Source of the DNA: Flavivirga rizhaonensis
GTDB lineage: Bacteria > Bacteroidota > Bacteroidia > Flavobacteriales > Flavobacteriaceae
Assembly (NCBI RefSeq): GCF_004791695.1
Contig: NZ_SRSO01000010.1
Span: 78,893-142,892, forward strand
DNA: 64,000 nucleotides
Direction: 5' to 3'
A model generated the notes under the pieces. The model was not told the origin of the DNA. It did not search any database and worked only from the letters and a program-made list of their open reading frames with translations. A program made the position numbers and the translations under genes. Position 1 is the first letter of the stretch, and each line of letters starts with the position of its first letter. Below are positions 8,034-16,529 of the stretch, piece by piece.

Positions 8034-9170
8034 TTAAAAACTATGTTTCTTTATTTTTTGAGCCAACTTACTTGAAATAACCACAAGGTATTTATAAGAA
8101 TTATTCATTGCATCATTAAGATCTTTAGCTTTTCCAATTACGGCATCAGTATAAGAAAGACCAAAATTTTTAGCTTCTTCTTTAGAAAGCGAGACACTTC
8201 CACATAAAGCGGCTACTGAAATATTATGTTTTTCTGCTGAAGTAATAACACCCTGAATCGTTTTTCCTGAAAGGGTTTGAGAGTCCAGCTTACCTTCCCC
8301 AGTAATAATCCAATCGGTATTTTTAATTTTTTCATCAAAATCAATTAAATCTTTTACCAAATCAATTCCTGATTGCAATGTTGCATTTAGAAAAACCATA
8401 GTTCCAGCTCCCATGCCTCCTGCTGCTCCTGCGCCTTTTATATGTTGAACCTCTAAATTAAAAACTTCTAAAAACAGCTTAGAAATATGTTGTAACCCTT
8501 CGTCTAGAAACTTAATTTCTTTTTTTGAAGCTCCCTTTTGAGGACCGTAAACATAAGCTGCTCCATATTCTCCAAATAATGGATTAGTAACATCGCAAGC
8601 TACTTTAAAAGTAACCGATTTTAATTCTGGAATAACATGAGTTGCATTGATGCTTTTAATTTGCGATAAATTTTTTCCTATTGGGCTTAACTCAATCCCA
8701 TTTTCATCTTCAAATTTATAACCTAAAGCCATTGCCATTCCTATCCCACAATCGTTTGTGGCACTTCCGCCAATACCTAAAATAATGGTTTTTGCCCCTT
8801 TGTTTATGGCATCTAGAATCATATCACCTGTACCAAGCGACGTTGTGTAAAAACAGTTTCTGTCTTCAGCTTTTAAAAGTGCCATTCCCGAGGCTTCAGC
8901 CATTTCAATAAACGCTGTTTCTACAGTATCCATATATAAATAGGAGGCTTCAATGGGTCTGAACAACGGATCATTTACAATAACCTTTACACGTTTTCCT
9001 TGTAAATGATATTCTAATATTTCTATAGTGCCATCGCCACCATCAGCAAGTGGTAATTTAACGATTTTGGCATTGGGCAATATGTTTTTAACACCTTCTT
9101 CAACCGCATTACAAAACTCAGTCCCTGTTAAAGAGCCTTTAAATTTATCTGGTGCTAGAACAATTTTCAT
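8034..9170 (-). CDS. glxK: Glycerate kinase (GarK/GlxK family)
   Basis: 378-residue ATP-dependent glycerate kinase of the GarK/GlxK type (PF02595), converting D-glycerate to 2-phosphoglycerate. Evidence: N-terminal KIVLAPDKFKGSLT, the LADGGDGT motif near residue 43, GIGGSATNDCGIGMA near 131 and DWIITGEGKLD near 290. It is cytoplasmic and the last gene of the minus-strand block that starts with a sugar hydrolase. It begins 18 nt after the symporter gene. Its presence beside an MGH1-like hydrolase suggests that the glycerate comes from a glycosylglycerate (inference). Confidence 0.93.
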   Translation of the reverse strand: MKIVLAPDKFKGSLTGTEFCNAVEEGVKNILPNAKIVKLPLADGGDGTIEILEYHLQGKRVKVIVNDPLFRPIEASYLYMDTVETAFIEMAEASGMALLKAEDRNCFYTTSLGTGDMILDAINKGAKTIILGIGGSATNDCGIGMAMALGYKFEDENGIELSPIGKNLSQIKSINATHVIPELKSVTFKVACDVTNPLFGEYGAAYVYGPQKGASKKEIKFLDEGLQHISKLFLEVFNLEVQHIKGAGAAGGMGAGTMVFLNATLQSGIDLVKDLIDFDEKIKNTDWIITGEGKLDSQTLSGKTIQGVITSAEKHNISVAALCGSVSLSKEEAKNFGLSYTDAVIGKAKDLNDAMNNSYKYLVVISSKLAQKIKKHSF

Positions 9171-9188
9171 GATACAAAACTTAAAACT

Positions 9189-10835
9189 TTATCCAAAAAT
9201 AACAGGTACAAAATAACTAAACACTAAAATAGCTATAAAGAAAGTCACCAAAATATAAACTTCTTTTATCATGAAATCTTCTTTCTTAATGGCTACATTG
9301 AAATTTGAAATACTTTTGACTTTCACATTCCTGGTAAATGCACTAACAACATAAGCCACAACTAAAGAAATGATAACGCCTGTAAAATTAAGCCATATCC
9401 AAAAAATATGAATTCCTAAATCTACATGAAACAACTCCTGTATCGTCTTAGAAAAAGTAAGATTAATAAGCACTGCGATAATAATTCCTGCATTCATACC
9501 AATATGATTCACTTTTTTAGAAAAGAACGCTAAAATAAAAGTAACCAATACAGGACCATAAAATACGGAGCCTATAGCGTTAATAATTTCTATAACAGCA
9601 CTTTTACTGCCCCCAAAAAGAAAGGCACTTGCAATACAAACTATTCCCCAGAAAACCACCGATCCTTTTGAAATAAACATGTATTTTTTATCTGTTAGTT
9701 TTACTTTGCCTCGATTAAAGAAATCTTCCACTGTTACTGCCGAAAGTGAGTTTACCGTTGAGCTTAAAGAAGACATTGCTGCGGATAGTATGCCTACCAT
9801 TAAAATTCCAATGAGTCCATGTGGCAAATATTTCATGATAAAAACAGGAAGCATCAAATCTGGTTTTATTCCATTTTTTGCAAACTCTTCCGGGAAATAT
9901 TTCTGAGTTGTGTCTGTAATCTCTTGAAGAAAATCTGGAGCTAATGTGACTAATCCACCAATAACAAGTCCCATGGCACAATAGATTAAAACTACTGGGA
10001 AACGCAGAAGACCATTTGCTAATAAAAGTTGGCGAATGGTTTTTTCACTTTTAGCAGATAATAATCGTTGTGCCTGTGTTTGGTCGCATCCATAATAAGA
10101 GGCATATAAAAAGAAACCTCCAATTATCATTGGTAAAATACCGTATTCGTTCCCTTCTCCAATACCTAAATTAAAGTCAATGACTTTTAATCTTTCGGGG
10201 TCAAATCCTTGAGATAAACCGCCATGGTCTTGCAAAAGATTCCATCCAAAATAAAGACAAATAAGAAGTCCTGCAAAAAGTATTATCATTTGAATAGCGT
10301 CTCCCCATACAACAGCTTTCATACCGCCTTGCCATGAGTACACAATGGTTATTATACTTATAATTAAAATGGTGTAACCAAAATCTATATCTAAAACGGC
10401 TTGTAAAATAATGGCAATAGTATATACCATGACCCCTGTTGCTAAGGCGCGACTAATTTGAAAAACAATACTTAATACTAATCTGGTTGATGGGCTAAAA
10501 CGTTTTTCTACAAATTCATAAATACTGACTACTCCAGACCGAAATAAGGGTGGAATAATAACAACCATTATAAAAATCATAGCCAACGGAACGGCAAACT
10601 CAAAGGTTAACCATTTCATGCCGCCTCCTAATTTTAGCCCTACAAATGCAGGAGCCGATATAAAACTTATAGCAGACAATTGGGTTGCCATAGTAGAGAG
10701 ACTTAAAGGAAACCATCCCATGCTTTTTCCTCCTAAAAAATAATCTTTAGAGTCTTTGTTATCCTTAAAAAAGAACCCCATTCCTAAGAAAAATATAATA
10801 TAAAATATGACGATACTATAGTCTAGCCAATTCAT
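9189..10835 (-). CDS. Sodium:solute symporter (SSS family)
   Basis: 548 residues and about 13-14 predicted membrane helices. It contains typical SSS features: KDYFLGGKSMGWFPLSLS early, QLSAISFISAPAF, YEFVEKRF and SYYGCDQTQAQRLLSAK. It belongs with the sodium-coupled transporters for sugars and related solutes in the inner membrane. It lies 17 nt downstream of the AAC(3)-like gene and 18 nt upstream of glycerate kinase. The locus predicts a glycoside or glycerate-containing substrate, but the sequence does not define it. Confidence 0.9.
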   Translation of the reverse strand: MNWLDYSIVIFYIIFFLGMGFFFKDNKDSKDYFLGGKSMGWFPLSLSTMATQLSAISFISAPAFVGLKLGGGMKWLTFEFAVPLAMIFIMVVIIPPLFRSGVVSIYEFVEKRFSPSTRLVLSIVFQISRALATGVMVYTIAIILQAVLDIDFGYTILIISIITIVYSWQGGMKAVVWGDAIQMIILFAGLLICLYFGWNLLQDHGGLSQGFDPERLKVIDFNLGIGEGNEYGILPMIIGGFFLYASYYGCDQTQAQRLLSAKSEKTIRQLLLANGLLRFPVVLIYCAMGLVIGGLVTLAPDFLQEITDTTQKYFPEEFAKNGIKPDLMLPVFIMKYLPHGLIGILMVGILSAAMSSLSSTVNSLSAVTVEDFFNRGKVKLTDKKYMFISKGSVVFWGIVCIASAFLFGGSKSAVIEIINAIGSVFYGPVLVTFILAFFSKKVNHIGMNAGIIIAVLINLTFSKTIQELFHVDLGIHIFWIWLNFTGVIISLVVAYVVSAFTRNVKVKSISNFNVAIKKEDFMIKEVYILVTFFIAILVFSYFVPVIFG

Positions 10836-10852
10836 GATTTTAAGTTTTGGTG

Positions 10853-11602
10853 TTAGTTTAAATTTTCTGTTTTTTCTACAAAGTAGTGTGAATCTAACTT
10901 CAGCATTTTTGATGCTTCATTCCAAAGTTTCTTGGCAGTTAATATTGAGCATTCTGCTTTGAAAATTTTTCCTTTTTTAATCCAATTGTCTGTATTAGAA
11001 TCAATAATTCTATCATAGCGTTGTACAAAGCCATCAAAATTATGCGTCGTATAATCTTTATTGTAACAATTACCTTCTTTATTAATTAGTGTATAATTAA
11101 CTGTTTCTCCAAATAAGTAAGGTGGCTCTATAGTTTCTTCTATAGCGTGCATAGACGTATTTGGTTTTAAACCGCAACCTAACATTAAAATTTTACCATT
11201 ATATTTTGGTAAAAGCGCAAATGGAGAGTTTGGTCCACAAGGTGTATTATCTAGACCATGTGATTCTGTAATAGACATGGCTTCTTTACCTATGGCACAT
11301 ACTGAATGTGTTGGATGCATACTTCGATTAACCCTAAAACTTTGCCTAAATAGTTCTGGTAAAAACCCAACACATGATTTTGTTTTTCTATTATCAAAAC
11401 ACGGGTTTAAAGCATTTACATGTTTATGTGATAACCCTGGAAAAATCAAAGTTCCTCTGTAAAGATATTCAATGAAAAAATTCAGAAAATCATTGGCTCT
11501 AAAGGGCATTTGTCCTAATGATTTATAAGAAGAATGAACCAATACTATATCATCATTCTTAATATCTAAATTCTCTAAGCTTTCAAAAAAAACATGTTTC
11601 AT
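10853..11602 (-). CDS. AAC(3)-family N-acetyltransferase
   Basis: 249 residues of the AAC(3)/YokD fold. Conserved pieces: DIVLVHSSYKSLG near 18, HPTHSVCAIG near 95 (the His/Thr region of the active site), TPCGPNSPFALL near 119 and ILMLGCGL near 135. Members use acetyl-CoA to acetylate amino groups. Chromosomal members in sugar or cell-surface loci often act on amino sugars, so antibiotic resistance should not be assumed. It is 4 nt downstream of a GNAT gene, in the same probable operon as the symporter and glycerate kinase. The substrate is unknown. Confidence 0.85.
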   Translation of the reverse strand: MKHVFFESLENLDIKNDDIVLVHSSYKSLGQMPFRANDFLNFFIEYLYRGTLIFPGLSHKHVNALNPCFDNRKTKSCVGFLPELFRQSFRVNRSMHPTHSVCAIGKEAMSITESHGLDNTPCGPNSPFALLPKYNGKILMLGCGLKPNTSMHAIEETIEPPYLFGETVNYTLINKEGNCYNKDYTTHNFDGFVQRYDRIIDSNTDNWIKKGKIFKAECSILTAKKLWNEASKMLKLDSHYFVEKTENLN

Positions 11603-11606
11603 TATT

Positions 11607-12233
11607 TTATTTTTTTAAGAATTTTAATGAACTCGTCTTGACTTTTGTTTTCAAATCTGTCTTCACTTTTTCAAACCATTCATTTTTTAAAATACTTAAT
11701 AGAATGATATCGGTTCTTCCCTTTCCATCTAGTGATGGAATAAAATTTCGTAATAGGCCTTCTTCTTTACAGCCTATACTTTTCATAGCCGCAATACTTG
11801 TTTTGTTTTCTATATGTGCACCAAAACCTATGCGTTCTACTTCTAATTTTTCAAAGGCAAACTGAAACAACACATATTTGCAATGCTTATTTAATCCTGT
11901 ACCTCTAAAGTTTTCCCCAATCCAGGTATGTCCTAATTTTATTGATTTCAAGTCTGTTATGTAGTCATAAAACCTTGTTGTTCCAACAAACTCATTTTTT
12001 ATTTTATCGAAAATAACAAACGGATATTCCTTTTTTAGTTTTCGGTTATCAATGGCTGATTGTATATAGTTGGTTAAATTTTCAAGTCCGTTTCCTTTTT
12101 CAAGAAAGTATGTCCAAACATTTGATTCGTTTGAAATATCAAGCAAACTTTCAACATGTTCCATTTTTAAAGGGCTTAATTTAACCCGATTATCCTCTAG
12201 AATATATGCTTTTGAATAATCGAAATCTAACAT
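11607..12233 (-). CDS. GNAT acetyltransferase, RimJ/RimL type
   Basis: 208 residues. The Acetyltransf_3 layout is clear: VKLSPLKMEHVESLL near the N-terminus, KLGHTWIGENFRGTGLNKH (the acetyl-CoA loop) near 101-119, and VERIGFGAHIENKTSIAAM near 133-151. The last is typical of RimJ/RimL-like enzymes that acetylate protein N-termini or small amines. It lies 4 nt before the AAC(3)-like gene. Two different acetyltransferases side by side in a sugar locus are unusual; their role here is unknown. Confidence 0.87.
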   Translation of the reverse strand: MLDFDYSKAYILEDNRVKLSPLKMEHVESLLDISNESNVWTYFLEKGNGLENLTNYIQSAIDNRKLKKEYPFVIFDKIKNEFVGTTRFYDYITDLKSIKLGHTWIGENFRGTGLNKHCKYVLFQFAFEKLEVERIGFGAHIENKTSIAAMKSIGCKEEGLLRNFIPSLDGKGRTDIILLSILKNEWFEKVKTDLKTKVKTSSLKFLKK

Positions 12234-12263
12234 ACATTTTTATTTTAGTACTTAATAATTTTT

Positions 12264-12352
12264 TACTACTCCTGCAAGGTTTCAAAAACCTATGTAGGTT
12301 TAAATGTTCTTATTAGAATACCTACAAGGTTATCAAAACCTTGCGGGATAAA
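12264..12352. repeat. Pair of CCTACAAGGTT-type palindromic repeats
   Basis: Two units lie back to back between the hydrolase and GNAT genes: CCTGCAAGGTTTCAAAAACC...TAGG at 12271-12298 and CCTACAAGGTTATCAAAACC...GGG at about 12321-12348. Each is a near-palindrome, and both resemble the unit at 7969-7996. They flank the 8034-12233 gene block. Confidence 0.6.
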
Positions 12353-13657
12353 CTAATTATTTAGCATATCTATCAACAAAGCAGCACTCCAAGAAAAATC
12401 TTTTCCTCCATAACCTGCTTTTCCATCAACATGCTCTTCTTTTCTAGAATCGAAGTATTCATAAAACCCATTTTTCTCAATAATTTCTATGGTATCTTCT
12501 TTTACACGTTTAGCAATATCATTATATCCATACTGGATTAACCCTTTATAAAGAATCCAATTAAGATTAACCCAAACTGGTCCTCTCCAATATTTTTTGG
12601 GATTGAAACGTTCGCTAGTTGGGTCGAAAGAGGCACATAAATATTGATGGTCATTTCCGAATTTATCCATCATTGTTTTTACTAATATGGCTGCTTTTTC
12701 CTTACTAGGAATATTAGCATATATTGGAGAAAAAGAAGATGAGGATACAAATCTTAAAGGTTTTTCGTTTCTTAAATCGTAATGAATGTAGGCTCCTAGC
12801 TCTTTGTCAAATAGCTTATTATTGAAACTTTCAATAGCTTGATTTTGCCATTTTTCAAGTTGTGCTATTTTATCTTGATTGTCACCGATAAGCTGATACA
12901 AGTCTATTAAACTCTCGTTTGACTTGATGAGCATGGTATTAAATAGTGGGTCTTGCACCAAAAACGGTGACAATTCTGCTATTTTTTCATCTTTATAATT
13001 GTGTTCTTTAGCAATATCAATGATATGCAGATAATGGTCATATTCTCTTTTTGATGGTCTTTCTGAAGCATCAACATGGGTAGTATCTCTACGCTCGAAT
13101 GTATATTCTGGCGGATTCATGGTAGCCCAAATATCATCCCAAATAGGGGAATTATCGGTACCCGATTCCCAGTTATGATAGATGTAAATGAGTCCTTCAT
13201 TTTGAGGGTCTCTATTAGTATAAAAATAATTATGGTTATCGTAAACTTTATCAATGACGCCCTCAATGAATTTTAGTGTCGCTTTTTTATCCTTACTTAT
13301 CCTGTACATTTCTTGCAAAACAAAACCTGTTACTGGTGGTTGTGTCATGCCCGTTGACCTATATTCTCTAGAGGCTTGTACATGTAAATCTGAACGATGA
13401 AAATCTGATCCCGGAAAATAGGTATCGCTTTCTGTATGAAAAATGATATGCGGAATAAATCCATTACCCCATTGAGAATCTAATAAAGTTTCTATTTCTT
13501 TTTCGGATTTAGGCATATCAAAATGCGCAAAACCAATGGCAATAAAACCAGAATCCCAAAACCATTGGAATGGATATAGGTTAGCACAAGGTACACTAAA
13601 GCCATCTTTCCAGTTCTTGTTAAGAACTTCAATCGCTTTGTTTTGTATAGCTTTCAT
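12353..13657 (-). CDS. MGH1/GH63-like glycoside hydrolase, putative glucosyl- or mannosylglycerate hydrolase
   Basis: 434 residues of the (alpha/alpha)6 barrel type, without signal peptide, so cytoplasmic. QWFWDSGF (31-38), HNWESGTDNSPIWDD (161-175), WRGPVWVNLNW and GFYEYFD (397-403) with a terminal KDFSWSAALLID match the MGH1-like GH63 group. Bacterial mannosylglycerate and glucosylglycerate hydrolases of about 410-450 residues belong to it. By analogy D168 and E400 are candidate acid and base. A glycerate kinase, a sodium symporter, a TonB receptor and a LacI regulator surround it, consistent with release of glycerate and hexose (inference). A trehalase or other alpha-glycosidase is the alternative. 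Confidence 0.8.
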   Translation of the reverse strand: MKAIQNKAIEVLNKNWKDGFSVPCANLYPFQWFWDSGFIAIGFAHFDMPKSEKEIETLLDSQWGNGFIPHIIFHTESDTYFPGSDFHRSDLHVQASREYRSTGMTQPPVTGFVLQEMYRISKDKKATLKFIEGVIDKVYDNHNYFYTNRDPQNEGLIYIYHNWESGTDNSPIWDDIWATMNPPEYTFERRDTTHVDASERPSKREYDHYLHIIDIAKEHNYKDEKIAELSPFLVQDPLFNTMLIKSNESLIDLYQLIGDNQDKIAQLEKWQNQAIESFNNKLFDKELGAYIHYDLRNEKPLRFVSSSSFSPIYANIPSKEKAAILVKTMMDKFGNDHQYLCASFDPTSERFNPKKYWRGPVWVNLNWILYKGLIQYGYNDIAKRVKEDTIEIIEKNGFYEYFDSRKEEHVDGKAGYGGKDFSWSAALLIDMLNN

Positions 13658-13735
13658 CTGTTATCTTTTGTTTTAAAGTTCAGATTATTATTTGTTTTTA
13701 ATTATTTCGATTAGCCTTGAATTTGTTATAATCAT

Positions 13736-13774
13736 AAAAAACTCATCACTTACACTTAGCAGTAAGTGATGAGT
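13736..13774 (-). terminator. Intrinsic terminator after the TonB receptor
   Basis: A 13-bp perfect stem (ACTCATCACTTAC / GTAAGTGATGAGT, 13741-13774) with an 8-nt loop. Read on the minus strand, TTTTT follows. It sits 22 nt past the receptor stop codon and separates its transcript from the hydrolase gene. Confidence 0.85.
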
Positions 13775-13795
13775 AATCAAACCAAACAATTTAAA

Positions 13796-16390
13796 TTAAA
13801 AATTAAATGTAGCATTAAAAAACACCCTTGTTGGCAATACAGGTCTTCCTACAAAATATTCTTCTTCCGTTTGACTATTATTAAGTCTTGGAGAACCTTC
13901 AGTTACGCCAGAATCGTTGAATAAATTAAATATTTGCATTCCGAAACGCAGTGTTTCACTATTTTCTCCAATAGGGAATGTATATCCTAAATTTAAATTC
14001 GCTAAACCTATCCCGTCTAATTCAATTGAATTAGAGTCGTTAGAGAATTTTTTTCCCGTATAGTTGTAAACAAAACTTCCGTCAAATTTAGAGTTATCAT
14101 AATCTAAGCCGAAAGCCGTTACTATATTGGGCTGTCTTCTTAATTCATTACCTTCAAAATCTGGATTACTTTCAGATTTACTAATTTCATGGTCTTGATA
14201 TGTAAAAGATCCGTTGAAATTAAATTCGTCAGTGAATTTATATTTCCAGGTAGTCTCAATACCAAAAGTTTTAGTATCTTGTTTATCAACCTCTTCAGTG
14301 GTTCCTCCAGATCCATTATTCACAAAACTTACCGATCTTCTGTCTTTTAAGTTTACTGCATATAGTGCTGCTGTTGCAGAAAATTTATTTTGACCATATT
14401 TAACACCTAATTCTGCCTGATTAATTTTTTCCGTATCGTAACTATTAGGGTTTCCTAAATTATCGAATTTGGTCCCTCTAAGTTCTGGAAAAAAGTAACC
14501 TCTTGAAAAGTTTCCATAAACACTAAGGTTATCATTAACCTTGTACAGTCCAGCTATAGCTACCGCAAAATCATCAGCAGATACGTGTCCGCGTGTCCAA
14601 GTACCATTTCCCCATGAAACATTATCTAAATTAGTAATGCCTGTATTGTCGACATTGAAAGAAGATGTTCCTTCGTTCTCAATATCTCCAGATGCTCTTT
14701 CATAACGGATACCAAAATCTAAATTCCATCTATCTAGTTTTATCTCATCAGCAATAAAAACAGCTACTTTATTGCTGTTAATATTTCTGTTAGTATAAGC
14801 AGTTCCTCTATTAGTTACACCATTAACAGTATACCCCGAAAGGTTTACCAACTCTGGTCTGTCATTATACTCCCCTAAATAATTAGTAATTACATTAAAA
14901 TCTCCAGCTTTAGAACGCGACATAAAAGTTCCTAAAGTGATACTATGTTGTCCTGCTGTTTTCGTTAATTTAAAATCTGCCATTAATTCTGTTAATGGTC
15001 TGTTTCTGTCTAAAATTCTGTTTTCAAATAATAAGGCATTAGCTGGTAACGCTTCCCCATTAAGCAATGTGAAACTTCCTCCAGATAGACCTCTAGCATC
15101 TAAATATTCCTGTTGTGTCTCAACAACTTTTGCTCCTCCAACACCACTTCCGTCTAAGAATAAATTAAATTGATGTTTGTACCGAGAGTATCTTAATTTG
15201 GCATCTAATTTTAAATCATCAGAAAAATTATGCTTAAAGCTGGTTAAAAAATACCCCCCTTTAGTAAGGACGCCATCTTCTATTGGAGAACTATAAATAC
15301 CATCTGGTGTGGCATACGATATATCGGAGGCTGCAGCTGTTTGTAATGTAAATATTTCTTGTCCATCATTGCCGTTAGGGCGATTACGTGAGCCTCCTTC
15401 TAAAGGATAAGGCAAGAAAAACTGAACTGCATCATCGATAAATTGTCCTGAGAATGTTATTGAGCCTTTGTCCGTAACATGTTTTAAATTTCCTCTTAGC
15501 TGGAATCCTTCAGTAGCTAACCCTGTTTTTAAAGGTCCTTCATCATATCTATAAAACCCAGAAAGCGCATAAAAAGTTTTAGAATCTGTATCACCTAAAG
15601 GACCACTAGTTAAAAAGTCTGCTTTATATCTAGAATTTGAAGCGACTTCCGTTCTAATAATACTTTTTGGTTTTACATTTCCAGTTACACTAGTATAGTT
15701 AATAATACCTGCAACCGAACCCACTCCGTATAAAATAGAAGAACCCCCACGAACAAACTCTAAACTTTTAACACCTATGTCGTTTCTAAAATAAACATCA
15801 TGTGCAGAAGAGTTTAATCCGAATGTACTCAACACAGGCATTCCATCTATTTGTAAAGGATTAAATTGGTACTGACCGCCAGATGGCAAACCTCTTACAA
15901 AAATGTTTGATGCAACTTCTCCTCCACCACCTTCTGCGGTAATACCTGGTACGCTTCTTAAAACATCTGCTTGGCTACTAATGTTTGTTTTCGATAATTG
16001 TTTAGCTCCAAAAGAAGTTATGGATAATGGTGTCTCCTTTTGTGAACGTGTTGTTGATGTTGCTGTTAAAACAATTTCATCTAATTCGTTTCCTCCTTCT
16101 TTTAAAATAAATTGTAAAGTAATTTCACTTCCGTCAAGATTTATAGACTGTTCAATTGAACTGTACCCAATAAAAGACACCTGTATTGTCTGTTCTCCTG
16201 AAGCATTTGAGGTGAAACTAAAGTTTCCATCAAAATCTGATGTAGTTCCCGAAGCACTACCCAAAATAAGGATATTAGCTCCTGTAATAGGCATACCCGA
16301 TTTGTCTTTAACAGTACCCGAAATATCTGTTTGCGCAAATATTGCGGGAATGCTAAATGCACATAATAATGTAAAAATAATTTTCTTCAT
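13796..16390 (-). CDS. TonB-dependent receptor with CarboxypepD_reg-like domain
   Basis: 864-residue outer-membrane active transporter. Signal peptide MKKIIFTLLCAFSIPAIFAQ; carboxypeptidase-regulatory-like beta sandwich at about 22-105 (DISGTVKDKSGMPITGANI); plug at about 115-235 (GITAEGGGGEVASNIFVRG, then FVRGGSSILYGVGSVAG); then the 22-strand barrel ending FFNATFNF with the terminal aromatic residue. No susD neighbour is present, so it is not a classical SusC/D pair. It is divergent from lacI across tandem operators, so it probably imports the inducer-linked substrate of the locus. Substrate specificity cannot be read from sequence. Confidence 0.92.
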   Translation of the reverse strand: MKKIIFTLLCAFSIPAIFAQTDISGTVKDKSGMPITGANILILGSASGTTSDFDGNFSFTSNASGEQTIQVSFIGYSSIEQSINLDGSEITLQFILKEGGNELDEIVLTATSTTRSQKETPLSITSFGAKQLSKTNISSQADVLRSVPGITAEGGGGEVASNIFVRGLPSGGQYQFNPLQIDGMPVLSTFGLNSSAHDVYFRNDIGVKSLEFVRGGSSILYGVGSVAGIINYTSVTGNVKPKSIIRTEVASNSRYKADFLTSGPLGDTDSKTFYALSGFYRYDEGPLKTGLATEGFQLRGNLKHVTDKGSITFSGQFIDDAVQFFLPYPLEGGSRNRPNGNDGQEIFTLQTAAASDISYATPDGIYSSPIEDGVLTKGGYFLTSFKHNFSDDLKLDAKLRYSRYKHQFNLFLDGSGVGGAKVVETQQEYLDARGLSGGSFTLLNGEALPANALLFENRILDRNRPLTELMADFKLTKTAGQHSITLGTFMSRSKAGDFNVITNYLGEYNDRPELVNLSGYTVNGVTNRGTAYTNRNINSNKVAVFIADEIKLDRWNLDFGIRYERASGDIENEGTSSFNVDNTGITNLDNVSWGNGTWTRGHVSADDFAVAIAGLYKVNDNLSVYGNFSRGYFFPELRGTKFDNLGNPNSYDTEKINQAELGVKYGQNKFSATAALYAVNLKDRRSVSFVNNGSGGTTEEVDKQDTKTFGIETTWKYKFTDEFNFNGSFTYQDHEISKSESNPDFEGNELRRQPNIVTAFGLDYDNSKFDGSFVYNYTGKKFSNDSNSIELDGIGLANLNLGYTFPIGENSETLRFGMQIFNLFNDSGVTEGSPRLNNSQTEEEYFVGRPVLPTRVFFNATFNF

Positions 16391-16470
16391 GTTGTATAGT
16401 TTAGTTAATTTATTCCAAAATTATAAGAAGACATATAATAAAAGTTTAAAAAAATTGCCATATTTTTATG

Positions 16471-16494
16471 CAAACGTTTGCGGGAACGTTTGCT
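16471..16494. promoter_or_regulatory. Tandem LacI-type operators
   Basis: GCAAACGTTTGC at 16471-16482 is a perfect 12-bp palindrome of the LacI/CcpA-like class, with the central CG step. GGGAACGTTTGC at 16483-16494 directly abuts it and differs at two positions. Both lie between the divergent TonB receptor and lacI start codons, 36 nt before lacI. A TAATTTTG box on the minus strand (16416-16423) may be the receptor -7 element. Confidence 0.85.
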
Positions 16495-16529
16495 TTATAC
16501 ATTAGTTAACAATAGAATAACCTAATAAG

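Noticed and set aside
10853..11602. Aminoglycoside resistance gene
   Set aside because: It has the AAC(3) fold but lies in a sugar locus and shows no specific similarity to clinical enzymes that I can judge; only the family call is kept.
12353..13657. Trehalase
   Set aside because: The length, lack of signal peptide and motif set fit MGH1-like GH63 better, and glycerate kinase is in the same block; kept as an alternative only.
15903..16505. A 200-codon plus-strand open frame opposite the TonB receptor signal region
   Set aside because: It is the antisense of a clear receptor gene, with no family signature or promoter; long antisense frames are common opposite such genes.
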